A stretch of 64,000 nt of DNA from Mantamonas sphyraenae (lineage: Eukaryota; CRuMs; Mantamonadidae). Location: NCBI GenBank assembly GCA_026936335.1, contig JAPMXV010000043.1:496001-560000 (forward strand), read 5' to 3'. The notes below the pieces were generated by a model that saw only the letters and a list, made by a program, of their open reading frames with translations, had not been told where the DNA came from and did no database searches. Made by a program: the position numbers and the translations under genes. Shown one piece after another: positions 21,361 to 31,694 of the stretch. The stretch's first letter is position 1, and the number at the start of each line of letters is the position of its first letter.

Positions 21361-22618
21361 TCAGCGTTTTTTCCTATGTCCTCCCTCTTCCAATTTGGCC
21401 AACCTCTGCACCAGCTCCTGTTCCTTCTCTTGCAGCTCGCCAAGCATGCTTTCGCGCATGTGCTCCACATGTGCCGCCACAGCCTGTTCGACGATCTGGT
21501 TCACCTGTTTGGTCGTCAACGTCCTTTCCATGGCTTCGCGCAACGCCTGCTCCTTCGCCCTCTTCTCTTGCATCTCTGCCTCGTGTGCCCTTTGCCGTTC
21601 CTCCTCCTCCTCCTGTGCCCTGCGTTCCCGTTCCCGCTCTGCCTCCTCCTCCCGCGCTTTCTCCTCGGCAATGCGCTGCTTCTCTGCCACAATGGCGTCA
21701 ATCTCTTCCTGTGTCTTTGCCTCTGCCAGAGGCGCCATTGGAGGCACCGTCTCCACGTACACATGGGCCTCGTGCAGATCCACTTCCTGCTCGTTCGTAA
21801 ACACGTACTGGTACAGGTTGTAGTGGCGATAGTAACTGTGCGTGCGACGTCACCATGGGTGTGTACGTTGCGTCGTGGTGCGTGTGTGTCAGTGTGTCGC
21901 CTCTGCGTGCAGCAAGGTGCGCCGAAAGCAAACTCACTCTTTGGCCATGTACTCCGACACCAGCTTGACGTCGTTGTGGTTGAACACTGGCGATTCGCCA
22001 AGACTGTGTGTAATCATGAGACGCTTGAACAGTGCGTAGGACTCGTGCACAGGCCGTCCTGTGTGTGTGCGTGTGTGTGCGCGTGTGTGAGGCGGTGAGC
22101 AGGGGCAAGAGGTGGCCGTTGCAACGCCCTCGCGAAAACAACCTACCCTGCGACTGCTCGTGCAGGTACTTGACCATGGAGAACAGCGTGGCCGCTTTGG
22201 GTAGAGACAGTCCGTTGTCGTTGCAGAACATGAGTGTGTAGTAGCCCAGGTCGAGCAGGATGGAGTGCCGCAGATTCTCGTGGTAGTCCAACAACGCCAG
22301 GCACTCTGCCAGGTAGCGAATCGTCGTCGCTGCGTCTGCCGCCTCGCCCAGCTCCCACTCTGACATGTCATCGTACACGCTGTGCTGCTGTGCTGCCAAA
22401 AGGGCCGCCGCCGCCGCTGCCTCTGCCTCTTCCCGTTCCTTCTCGCTCTTCTTCTTGCCCTTCTTGCTCCTCGGCGATGCCGCCAGCAACGCCTCAGCCG
22501 TCACCTCGCTTGCTGCTGGAGCACGCCGTCCTGTCATAAGCTCCTGCACGTGGACCCATTGCTCCTCCGTCAGGTCCATGTGCAAGAAATCCAGCTCACT
22601 TGTGTCCACTTCCGACAT
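21361..22618 (-). CDS. CFAP119: Cilia/flagella-associated protein, CFAP119 (CCDC189)-like
   Basis: Exons 22618-22147, 22058-21938 and 21835-21361 give 355 residues. After a short leader (DFLHMDLTEEQWVHVQELM) and a lysine/alanine-rich stretch comes the conserved domain: LLDYHENLRHSILLDLGYYT, then SYALFKRLMITHSLGESPVF and YYRHYNLYQYVFT. The order and spacing match the CCDC189/CFAP119 family of axonemal proteins as I remember it. The last 130 residues are a highly charged coiled coil (EEAERERERRAQEEEEERQR). The assignment is from remembered family features, so the exact orthology is less certain than the ciliary connection suggested by neighbours such as PACRG. Confidence 0.65.
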
Positions 22619-22674
22619 TTTCGTTGGTTTCCATTGTGCGCTGCACTCCACAATCCACAATGTCTCTCTCATCT

Positions 22675-25600
22675 TCAGAATGGCATGGCCATACCCATGC
22701 CACCCACCTTCTTTGGATCAAACTTCTTTCCTCCTCCGCTGCTGCTGCTGCTGCCGCCCAACATCGGCGACGAGTCGTCTGTCCCGTAGCTGCTCGTATC
22801 GCTCAGCGACTCCTCCAGAGGCTTGGCAATCGCTGCAGCTGCGCTCAAACCGGGCGAACCGGGCTGCCGCGCCTGCGGACGTCTTCCCTTGAGCCCCTTG
22901 GATGGCCGACGCACAGGCTTCTTGACAATCTCCAGCGGCTTCGACTCCACCTGCACTTCCTCCACCAGCGAGCTCTCCTCCTCCAGCGCCTTGCCCTTGC
23001 CCTTGCCCTTGCTCCCACTGCTGCTGTTGCCACCACCTCCCAATTGCACCTTGGCCACACCGCGCGAGCTGTAGCGACGCTTGTCCTTGCCTTTCTTGCC
23101 GTCCGACGAGCCGTCGTCGGAGGACGAGGACGAGGACGAGGACGACGCCTGTGCCTCCTGCAATTGGTTCAGCTTGTCCTTCAACTTGCCCTCCACGACG
23201 TCGTCGACGTACGACACGGCAATGCCGCCGATGTTGTCCAGCAGTTCGCCCGTAAACAGTTGCACTTGACGCATGAGGCTCTCCTGCAACAACAAAGTCA
23301 GCTCATCCTTGTCCAAGCCCTGGTGGGCGTCGTTGAGCACCTCCGTGAGCTCCTGCTGCACCTCGGCGTCCATGAGGCCGTCGCTGGAGAAGCCCTTTTC
23401 CTTGTCCGTCAACACGCCCACAATGGTGGACACCAACGCCTCGCTGCTGCTGTTCATCACCTTGAAGATGTCGTCGATGACAGGTGCCATCTTGTCGCGC
23501 ACCATGCCGGTCATGAAGCCGTGCTCGTACTCCTTCCACTCCTGCAGCGTGTCGATGACGTCGTCCTCCTTCAGCGCGTCCTGAAACAGGGACGAGCCAA
23601 TGCTGCTCTCGTCTGTGATGCGCATGCCAAACAGCAGCCGCTCACGCAGTTCCGCGTTGTGCAGATGGCGCACGTTGGCCACCTCTCGTCGAAGGCCTCC
23701 AAACGACCGTTGGTTGTTTTTCACAATCAGCTGGCTCATCTGGTTCAGCGCATCGATGACCTGCTCACTCATCACCTTGCTGGCGTCCTCCAGCGGCAGT
23801 GGCATGTGCGACAGCGTTTGGTTGCGTTGCAGGCCGTACAGAAAGTTGTTGAAGCCCTGATAGGAACATCCGTTGCCGTCCCACTGCAGCGACGTCAACG
23901 TGCGGTTGGTCTGCAGCATTTGTCCGATGGCAGCGCCACCTGTGTCACCCAGGCCGTTGTTCATCACATTAAGCTCGCGCAGAGTGTTGTTCACTGCGAT
24001 CTCGTTGATGAGCAGCTGGCACAGCTGCGTGCCCCACTGGTTCTTCTTGTCTGCGCCGCCGGCCAGGTGCAACACCTCGATGGGTGCCGAACTGGCACAC
24101 ATGCGCATGAGCGAGAGCAACGCCCGACCCTTGTTGTTCTTTTTGCTTGCTTCCTTCCAGCATCCGTTCAGGTAGACCTCGTGCACAGAGGCATGGTTGG
24201 TCAGCGCCGCAGCCAGCTCATGGATGCCCTCGTCGCCAATGATGTTGTCGCTGAGGTCAATGGAGCGCAGCAGCGTTGTCTCGGCAATGATCTCCGCTGT
24301 TTTCAGGGCGCCCATCGAGGTCAGGCCGTTGTTGCGTGCCTGCAAGCGCACGTTGGACACCTCCTCATTGGCCACCAGGGCGGACAGCAGCGTAACGTAC
24401 TGTTCGCTGTTCATGTTCATGTTGTCCATGGTCAGGGCGGTGAGAGAGGGCAACGACTGAAGGGCGTCGGCCACGTAGCCCACCTCCTTGGAAGTGATCT
24501 TGTTCTGGCTGATGTCCAGCTCGGCCAGCTGAGAGCAACCGCCCATCTTTGTGGCCTCGCTGAGGATTTCCCACTTTGGGGCACAGGCAATGAGGGCGAG
24601 CTTGGACACGGAGTTGCCCGAGGCCATAAACTGGCCCAAATGACCGCTGGCGTTGTTGTCCAGAGGCACGCCGGCGAGAGTGAGTTCCTGAAGGGCCATT
24701 GTGTGGTGTGGGTTGTTGTGGATGGCCTGGAGCAGGGCAATGGCGCCGCTCTTTTTGCAGTCGTTGCCCTGCAGGTTGAGGGTGTGCAGGCCGTGGGGCA
24801 TGTTGTTGATAAAGGTGGCCAGTGTGCTAAGGCTGCTGTTGTCCATGCCGCAGTTGACAATGCTCAACTTGGTCACCATCAGGTGTTCCGCATAGGTGAC
24901 GAGTCCGGACGTCAACGTGGCCCAGCCGGCCTTGTCGCCATCGACCGCCTGCAGCGTGATGGTGTCCAAAGAGCGACACCCATACAGGGCTTTGCTCACG
25001 GCGTCCATGATTTCGCCCTTGGCCTTGACGTCCACAAAGGACACGGAGCGGAAGTACTGGTTCATCCGCAGAGTGTGCAACAAGGCCACCGTCGACGCTC
25101 CCTGGAACTCGTTCAGGGTGAACTCGGTCACGTTGTTGGCGTGCAAACGAAACACATCGCTGGAACACGCACACGTGTGGTGTGGATACGTCGAACGGAG
25201 AGTCAGCGCACCTGACCCCTCTCGCGTCCCTCACACAAACACCCCCACACCCCTACACACACTCACTCTTGGATGCGCGGGTAGCAGTCGATGTTGAGGT
25301 AGTCGCACACTGCCGCGTAGGTTTGATCAAAGCCGCCACAGGGCTTGGGGGCTGTGAGAAGGCGTGGGTGGGCAAAACGGAGGCGTGAGGGTGGGTTGTG
25401 TCAGAGAACGCCGCGGTCCACGTTTTTTTGCGGATTTTTGAGCAACATACGCGGCGGGATGCTCAGAGGCATGCTGTGGACACACGAGAGAGGCACAAGG
25501 AACCGGAAATGGGCAGGTGTCAGCACCAAGGGCCAGCGAGGAGGAGGAGGAGACAGGGAGGGAGAAGTACGGGCGACAAGGAAAAAGGGCGCCCAAGGCC

Positions 25601-26275
25601 TGAACGAACCGCTCCTCGTCCACGTCCCACTGGACGCGCTCGTCGTCGGGAATGCAAGAAAAGTAGGTGTTGTAGGCGTCGTCAATGGCTTCGATGATGG
25701 CGTCTGTGTTGAGGGCACCCAGCTCGAGGCTGCCCTTGCCCTTCATGACCAGAGCGAGCTTGGTCTGGTCGGGAGAAATCACGCTTTGCAGGTCCAGCAG
25801 ATGGAAATTGTGCGACCACTGCACATGGGACCATGGGGACGGGCCAGTTGGACAAGCAGGAGGTGGCAACCATCCAGAGACGGGAAGGTTGCGGATGCAC
25901 AGACAGGTGTGGCGAGGGACAGCAAGGCATAGGGGGGGTCAGTGTTGTGCCAAGGCAAAACGGACACACGAAGACGACGACGACGACCACGCACCTTGTT
26001 GGCCCCTTCCTTCCAGGCGTAGATCCACCACTTGTAGATGACGAGGACACGGACGTCCTTGCCCACCTTCCAGGTGCCCTTCTTGCTGTTGAACTCGGCT
26101 TTGGTGTACTCACCAAGCCAAGAGATGCCCGTCGGATCCAGGCCAAACGTCTGGACCAACTGGCCGCGCCACGATTTCGAGTTGTTGTCGCTCTGTGTGT
26201 GGAGAGTGCAGCCCGTTCCACCATGTGTGAGCGTGTGCGAACGGCGGCGGCATGGTGTGCCATGCAACTGACCAT
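22675..26275 (-). CDS. CARMIL: CARMIL, capping-protein regulator (PH-like, LRR, homodimerisation domains)
   Basis: Six coding exons, 26275-26273 (the ATG alone), 26192-25995, 25818-25571, 25473-25451 (23 nt), 25351-25267 and 25159-22675, give 1013 residues; every junction keeps the frame. The order matches CARMIL: a PH-like domain (LVIYKWWIYAWKEGANK), the linker CGGFDQTYAAVCDYLNI (family CGGFxQxYAxVCDWL), about 16 LRRs to residue 600, the post-LRR cap TLSHMPLPLEDASKVM, a helical dimerisation region, and a basic proline-containing tail (VKKPVRRPSKGLKGRRP) where the capping-protein-binding motif would lie. CARMIL uncaps actin barbed ends. The tail motif is only loosely similar to the animal one. 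The ATG-only first exon is inferred. Confidence 0.88.
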
Positions 26276-26371
26276 ATGTGTGTGTGTGTGTGGGTGTTTC
26301 TCTGGTTTTGAGAGAGAGTGTTTGTGTGCCTGGATTGGCGCTGATGGTTGATCTGTGGTGTTCATTGTCCA

Positions 26372-28168
26372 TCATCGACGCGTGTGCACAGGAAGGGGCT
26401 GGTACCGCGGTTCGCAGTCCAGAAATCCGTCTCCATCGCCGCACTCCCGCAGCGTTCTGTCTTCCCAGGCGTTGCGATCAATGTTGCGGTTGAGACGAAA
26501 GGATTTGTCTAGAGACTGACCGCCAGGCTTGTGAAGATGGGGGGCGTAGAAGGAGATGCGTGTGAGAATGGCGCGGACAGTGTGGTCGATTTGCGTGAAG
26601 CGTGTGTCAAAGTACTGGTGCCACACGAGGTGCAGGTTCTTGCGCATGGTGGCCAGCAGCTGCGGGTGAGCATCCATGAGTCGGTTTAGATCGTCGAAAA
26701 AGTAGTGCATGCGCCAGATGTCCTTTTCTGGAAGGTGCAGCACCAGGCCGCTGTAGTCGAGCAGATCGTGTTCAAACGGCTGCACGTGGTTGTCCGATAG
26801 GACAACGGGTAACGTGGCACACTTGAAGTATTCGTACAGTCGGTTTGCATGGGCTCCCACTCCCTTGGGGCACAATCCAAACAGCGTGTTTTCCAAGAGG
26901 TCGTGATACTCGTACTTGTCGTACAGCTGAGAGCATGTGCGTGTTATCAAGGGCGAAAGGCGGGTGTTAGAGGCCTTTGCGTATGCACATGTGCGCGTTC
27001 GTCGACTTACCAGCTCGGACAGGCCGCACTTGTGCTTGACAAACTCCGGGGTGCCCGGTGCCCCAAAGTCGCCCGAGTGACACTTGCTCAGGTAGACACC
27101 TTTGAAGGAGCTGCGGTCTTTCTCCAACCACCAGTCGCTCAGATCGTTGCGAATGCGCGTGTTGTGGGACAGGAGCTCGTGCTGGTGGCGCGGCGTTGGC
27201 CGCAAGTACCGTGTTCCCTTGAAGGCCAACAGGTACTTGTTCTCTTCCAGCTTTCCGCGTGCATCCAGGGTCCATTTACGTTGGATACGGTTGTGTGCAC
27301 AGCGCTCTGTGCCCAGGTAGACCCGCGGAGGTGCCCCCCAGTTGGCGTGCACGTCCATGCCCACACGGAACGGTCCCACCACCGCGCTAGGATGTGCTCG
27401 CATTCCCATTTCCAACGGCTCACTGTAGAATCGGTTCTTGTTGTCCCAATCGTTGTACAACAGGTGGTTGCGTCCGTGGTTCCACGACCCGTGGCCGTGC
27501 AGACCGTGCAGAGAGTCCACGTTGATGCCCATCCTGTGTGCCAGCGCGTGTCAGCTGCCCCCCTTACCTCACCTTCACCACCCTCTTTGCTTCCACCGCC
27601 TACCTGTGATGCACATCGTATACAGTGTTGACAAAGGGAAACAGCAGACACGCCTGCGACGCGTCGCGCGTGGAAAACTCGCTTGCGTTGAGATAGTCCA
27701 GCGAACGATCAAACCGCGTATCTCCAGACTCATCTGTAGGAATCCCCATCCCCCCAGACAGATTCTACGTCAGTACGTTGGAGGGCACCCATGCGCAGCT
27801 GTGTCCTTATCTGACAGGGGCGGCCTGGTGAACGCGCGGGCAAAATGGGGCACGCACTCACCTGTCGTGCGAGGGTACACATAGAGGGCAAACTGGGTGG
27901 CTTTCATGCAGCGCGTGACGTCAAATCCAGAGTAGAAGGTGGCGTACTGGGACTTGGCGGCGTCGAGGACCTTGAGAGCCTCGCGGATGCCTTCGTGGAG
28001 AGCTGCGCCGCGGGTTGGGTCTGGCCAGCTCTTGCGGCGCATGCGGCTGTGGGAGGAGGGTGCAGGGTGTCTGGTGCTGACTATCATTTGCATGATGGTG
28101 GTGCCCATGAGGACCATGAGGAGGAGTGCAGCGAGGAGGGACCTCCAGTTTCGAACGGTGGCTGCCAT
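26372..28168 (-). CDS. Exostosin-like glycosyltransferase (GT47), gene A
   Basis: Exons 28168-27862, 27733-27604, 27533-27011 and 26926-26372 give 504 residues. The N-terminus is a type II signal anchor (SLLAALLLMVLMGTTIMQMI), then a stem, then exostosin landmarks: WNHGRNHLLYND, YLLAFKGTRYL and LFGLCPKGVGAHANRLYEYF followed by LPVVLSDNHVQPFEHDLLDY. These are the GT47 donor-binding pattern (fCL.p.G.....R..EA...G.iPVi). The protein should act in the Golgi lumen on glycan chains; the sugar is not predictable. It is divergent from gene B, 140 bp between starts, and the two share the same exon layout around the catalytic domain. Confidence 0.82.
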
Positions 28169-28308
28169 CCGTCGCCCTCCGGGTTTGCAATGGCTGTGCC
28201 AGCGAGAACCGTTTCTCGCTACGGGTTTCCCATGGGGAACCGTGGTTGTGGCTGCTGAGAATCCACCCGTTCTCTGGATGCGCCCCCGTGGCCAACTTCT
28301 TCGTCTCG
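28169..28308. promoter_or_regulatory. Bidirectional promoter between GT47 genes A and B
   Basis: A 140-bp gap separates two divergent start codons of paralogous genes. It contains GGTTTCCCATGGGGAACC (28226-28243), an almost perfect inverted repeat that could be a shared operator. Function is inferred from position only. Confidence 0.45.
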
Positions 28309-30037
28309 ATGCGAAGGCCACGTCCCACGCGGAATTCACCTGGCACCGGCCCTCTTCTGGTTGTCTTGATAGGCTCTGTGCTTCTCACTGTGATGGTGTA
28401 CATGGGTATGACAAGCCAAAAGGTGCAGGAGGACACGGACATTGCCGTGCTGCGGGCGCGTCTAGAGACACTGTCCCGTGCACGACAGGTGAAGCAGGAG
28501 GAGATCCAGCTGCTGCTGAACAAGTACTCCGCCACAGACATGAGCACCTTTTACAGCAATTTCAATTGGTCTCGTTGCATTCCTGCCCCAGGCAGCACTG
28601 CCTTCCCGAAGCTCCTGCACTTTCCTGGCTTTCCACACCCCTCTGATCCAGACCACGGTACGTGGGCACCACAGAGTGCATGGGGTGTGTTCATCAGACG
28701 AGTGTGAATGCAACTGTGCTCATCCCTCAATCCCCGACCGCACCGATTGCACTCACAGAGATTTTTCCGCGGATGGTTTTCGTAGAGATGTACCTGCGCG
28801 ACGTGGTGGGCGGCCTGGGCAACGAGCAAGAGTCGTGCCTGCGATTCATTGGCACAGACACCCTTTCCAACATCTTTCGCAGGTAAGGAGCGGAGTGTGC
28901 GAGCGTGGGCGTGTGTGTGGAGGCCGTTGGCGGTGACAGCTGACCTCGTCACCACGCAGGAAACACATAGTGCGCCAGGAGGTGGCACAGATGACAGAGA
29001 AGGAACACTGGCAGGGTGGCATGAACTGGATCTTGTACAATGACGGCGACCCGAGCAACTTTTTCTACAAAGAGCTGCAGCGAGGGATCCAGGTGCGGCC
29101 CTCCGCCGTTCTGGGCCACTTTCGCCCCGGGCTGGACATCAACGCGGACTACGGGGCGCCGTACAGCATCATGGACTCGGATCTGCCGCCAAGACAGGAC
29201 GTCCAGTGGAAATGGACGCAGGAGGATGCTCTGGACAAGATGCAGTACCTGGTGGCGTTCAAGGGGACGCGGTACCTGCGCAAGGACTCGGTGGCGTTGG
29301 AGCCCGACGAGAAATTCTACACCAATGCCAGTCCCGTGCGCAACCGCCTTGCCGACTGGTTTCGTAGCCATCGGAGCGCCAACGAGTCGCTGCTGCCTGG
29401 GGTCATGCTCAAGTTTATGTGTGCGGATCTGGAGTTGTCTGTGACCGAGCAAGAGCGAGTGCAGTGTGACTCTGACTACGCGTTCTTTGACATGCTTCAC
29501 AGTGAAATCGAAGGGGCCAAGACGGACTACAAGGAGTACGCGGTCATGTTGAAGCAGTCACTGTTTGGCCTGTCGCCCAAGGGGATCGGCGCCCACGGAT
29601 ACCGCACATACGAGTTGATGCGTGCGGGTACGATGCCCATTCTGCTGAGCGATCGTCATGTGCGTCCCTTTGAACCCGATCTGCTGGATTACTCTGCGCT
29701 GATGATGCATGCGCCCGAGCACGTGGACATGGATGCGCTCGTCGTCATGGCTGACGCCTTTCGTGCCCTCCTTCGAGCACACCCCACTCTGTACCAAGAC
29801 ATTGCACGCAACTTGAGGACAGTGGCCGAACGCTACTTCCACTCCCGGTACGCACACGTGGACAACACCGTCCGCAGCATCGCCGCTCGCCTGTCCTTTA
29901 TGCACCCGCGCCTTCTGGACATCGCCACCACGGGCGCCGACTTTCGCCTGTCCTACGACACCTTCCAAGACAAATGCAAGGATATCAACGCACAGTGCCA
30001 TCTGTACCGCAACGGCCAGCCGGTGGCACAGGGGTGA
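28309..30037 (+). CDS. Exostosin-like glycosyltransferase (GT47), gene B
   Basis: Exons 28309-28657, 28759-28882 and 28960-30037 give 516 residues. A signal anchor (PLLVVLIGSVLLTVMVYMGM) and a coiled-coil stem (LRARLETLSRARQVKQEEIQ) precede the catalytic part: GGMNWILYNDGDPSNFFY, YLVAFKGTRYLRKD, SLFGLSPKGIGAHGYRTYEL and MPILLSDRHVRPFEPDLLDY. It is a paralogue of gene A with matching motif spacing. Predicted topology is type II Golgi membrane. Potential N-glycosylation sites include NWS, NAS and NES. The start follows an in-frame open stretch that reaches into the divergent promoter, and the ATG at 28309 was chosen because it directly precedes the anchor. Confidence 0.82.
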
Positions 30038-30090
30038 GCAGCTTTGGTCTCGCCTGCGCCCACGGACACAAAAAAATAACTGTACATTCC

Positions 30091-31575
30091 ATGACACCCT
30101 CAAAGCCACATGTTTTGATATTGGTTGCCATTGGGGTGACCCTTGTGCTGGTCCAGCATGGCTTGCGTGCAAGTGTGGCGTCCTCACAAGCGCGCGCCCG
30201 CACTCTGGCCACTCTGCGACAGGCGGTGCAGGAGGAGGAAGAAGTGCAGGCCGAGGTGGAACACCTGTTTGGCAACCTATCATCCGTGTCCACCACACAG
30301 CCAGACTACATGGCTTCGTGGCAGACGGCCTGGGAGTACACCCAGTGCCTGACCGTCCCTCCCGCCGACTCAGTCTCCTTTGACTCCCAGCACAAACGAT
30401 GGCGCGTCGACCCACTCCCTGCCCTCCGTGTCTATCTGTACCCTTTGCGAGGCGATGCATACTCACTGCGCTTCCTGCAGTTGCGACAAGCCTTTCAGGC
30501 GCTTGCGGACAGAGGCCGCGTCGAGCTCATGGACGATCCAGCCATGGCATGTCTGCGCGTGCCTGCAATGGATCCCTTCGAGTGGAGCCACAGTCAGGGC
30601 GAGGAGTACCTGGCTTGGATCAGTTCCCAGGCCACGTGGAACAAAGGCCGAAACCACGTGTTCATTGTGCGCCACGACCGCCTGCAGCTGCCATACGACC
30701 ACGCTTGGCTCGTGCGCACCACTGCGTCCATGCCCTATCTCAACTCACGCTCCATGTTTGACCTGGTGTTGCCTCTGCCGCTTGCCCTCGCCGATCCCGA
30801 CGCCGTCACCCTCCTCTCTGCCTCTCTGCCCCGTCCCACCGGCTGCACCTCCAACGGCGGTGTGTCCAGACATTGGAACGCGACTCCCGCTGCTGGTGTT
30901 CAACTCCTCCCACTTCCCTCTCGTCGATGACATGGGCGACAGCCGTAAACAGCTGCGCGTCCGCCTGCGGCGTTTCGCTGCACAGTTTCCAGAGGATGTG
31001 GTCGACGTCCACGACTGCCTTCCCACGACCACTGCTTCACTGCTTCAGGGGAGGTCGCAGAGAACGACGGGCAGCAGAGTGGCGAGGAAGAGGCCTTGCG
31101 ACGATCGCGTCTCATGCAGACGTGTTTTCGTTTGCTTCGCGGTGTGAAAGTCGCCTCATTTGCACTCGTGCACGGCAGCCCCGGCGTGCGTGCCAACGTC
31201 AAGCAAATTCACAACAGCCTACCGTCGCTGGTGGAGTCCATGGGTGCGGGCATGGTGCCCGTCATTCTCAATGATTACTACCCGGACCCGTTGGCCACCT
31301 TTATCCACCCCCAGCGCTACAACCTGCACATTTCTTCCTCTGCACTGGACAGACTCCTGCCTGTGCTGCGACGTCTGGTCTCCAACGCCCCCAAGCGATA
31401 TGCATCCATGCAACGCGTGGGGGCAAAGCTCCACGCTTTGCTCGCGACCCCACACGCCATCACAGAGCTGATCACCACCCATGTTGTGCGTCGTACCATG
31501 CTCTATGGCTTTCGCATTGACATGGTGGGTCGACAAGAGGTGTGGGAACACATGTACACGGATGAGGACGTTTGA
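30091..31575 (+). pseudogene. Exostosin-like glycosyltransferase (GT47), gene C, interrupted by frameshifts
   Basis: The ATG at 30091 opens a type II protein (signal anchor HVLILVAIGVTLVLVQ, coiled stem) that continues into exostosin-like sequence (TWNKGRNHVFIVRHD). Around 30800-30870 the similarity moves to a second frame (RLPLLVFNSSHFPLVDDMGD). Near 31031-31048 it returns to the first frame (FRLLRGVKVASFALVHGSPG, GMVPVILNDYY) and ends at 31575. The second shift coincides with a tandem 8-bp duplication (CTGCTTCA twice, about 31032-31047). The first has no acceptable intron: the only frame-restoring GT-AG choice is 37 nt. It could be a decaying gene or contain sequencing errors. The family arginine pocket is replaced by SPGVRANVKQ. 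Confidence 0.65.
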
Positions 31576-31694
31576 CGAGAAGAATGAACAGAATTCCTTT
31601 GATGTCTCGACGTCCCACCGCCACAAACTTCCCATGGGCCACAAAAAGTGCAAACTGCGTTAAAAAGTGTGCATTCCACATTGTCTGGTGCGAC

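Noticed and set aside
22600-25215. A long open frame antisense to CARMIL
   Set aside because: Same reasoning: low-complexity mirror of an LRR gene without splice signals or family similarity.
30800-30870. A short intron that could mend the first frameshift in exostosin gene C
   Set aside because: The only frame-restoring GT-AG pair is 37 nt with a weak GTCCCA donor, well below the about 70-nt minimum seen here.
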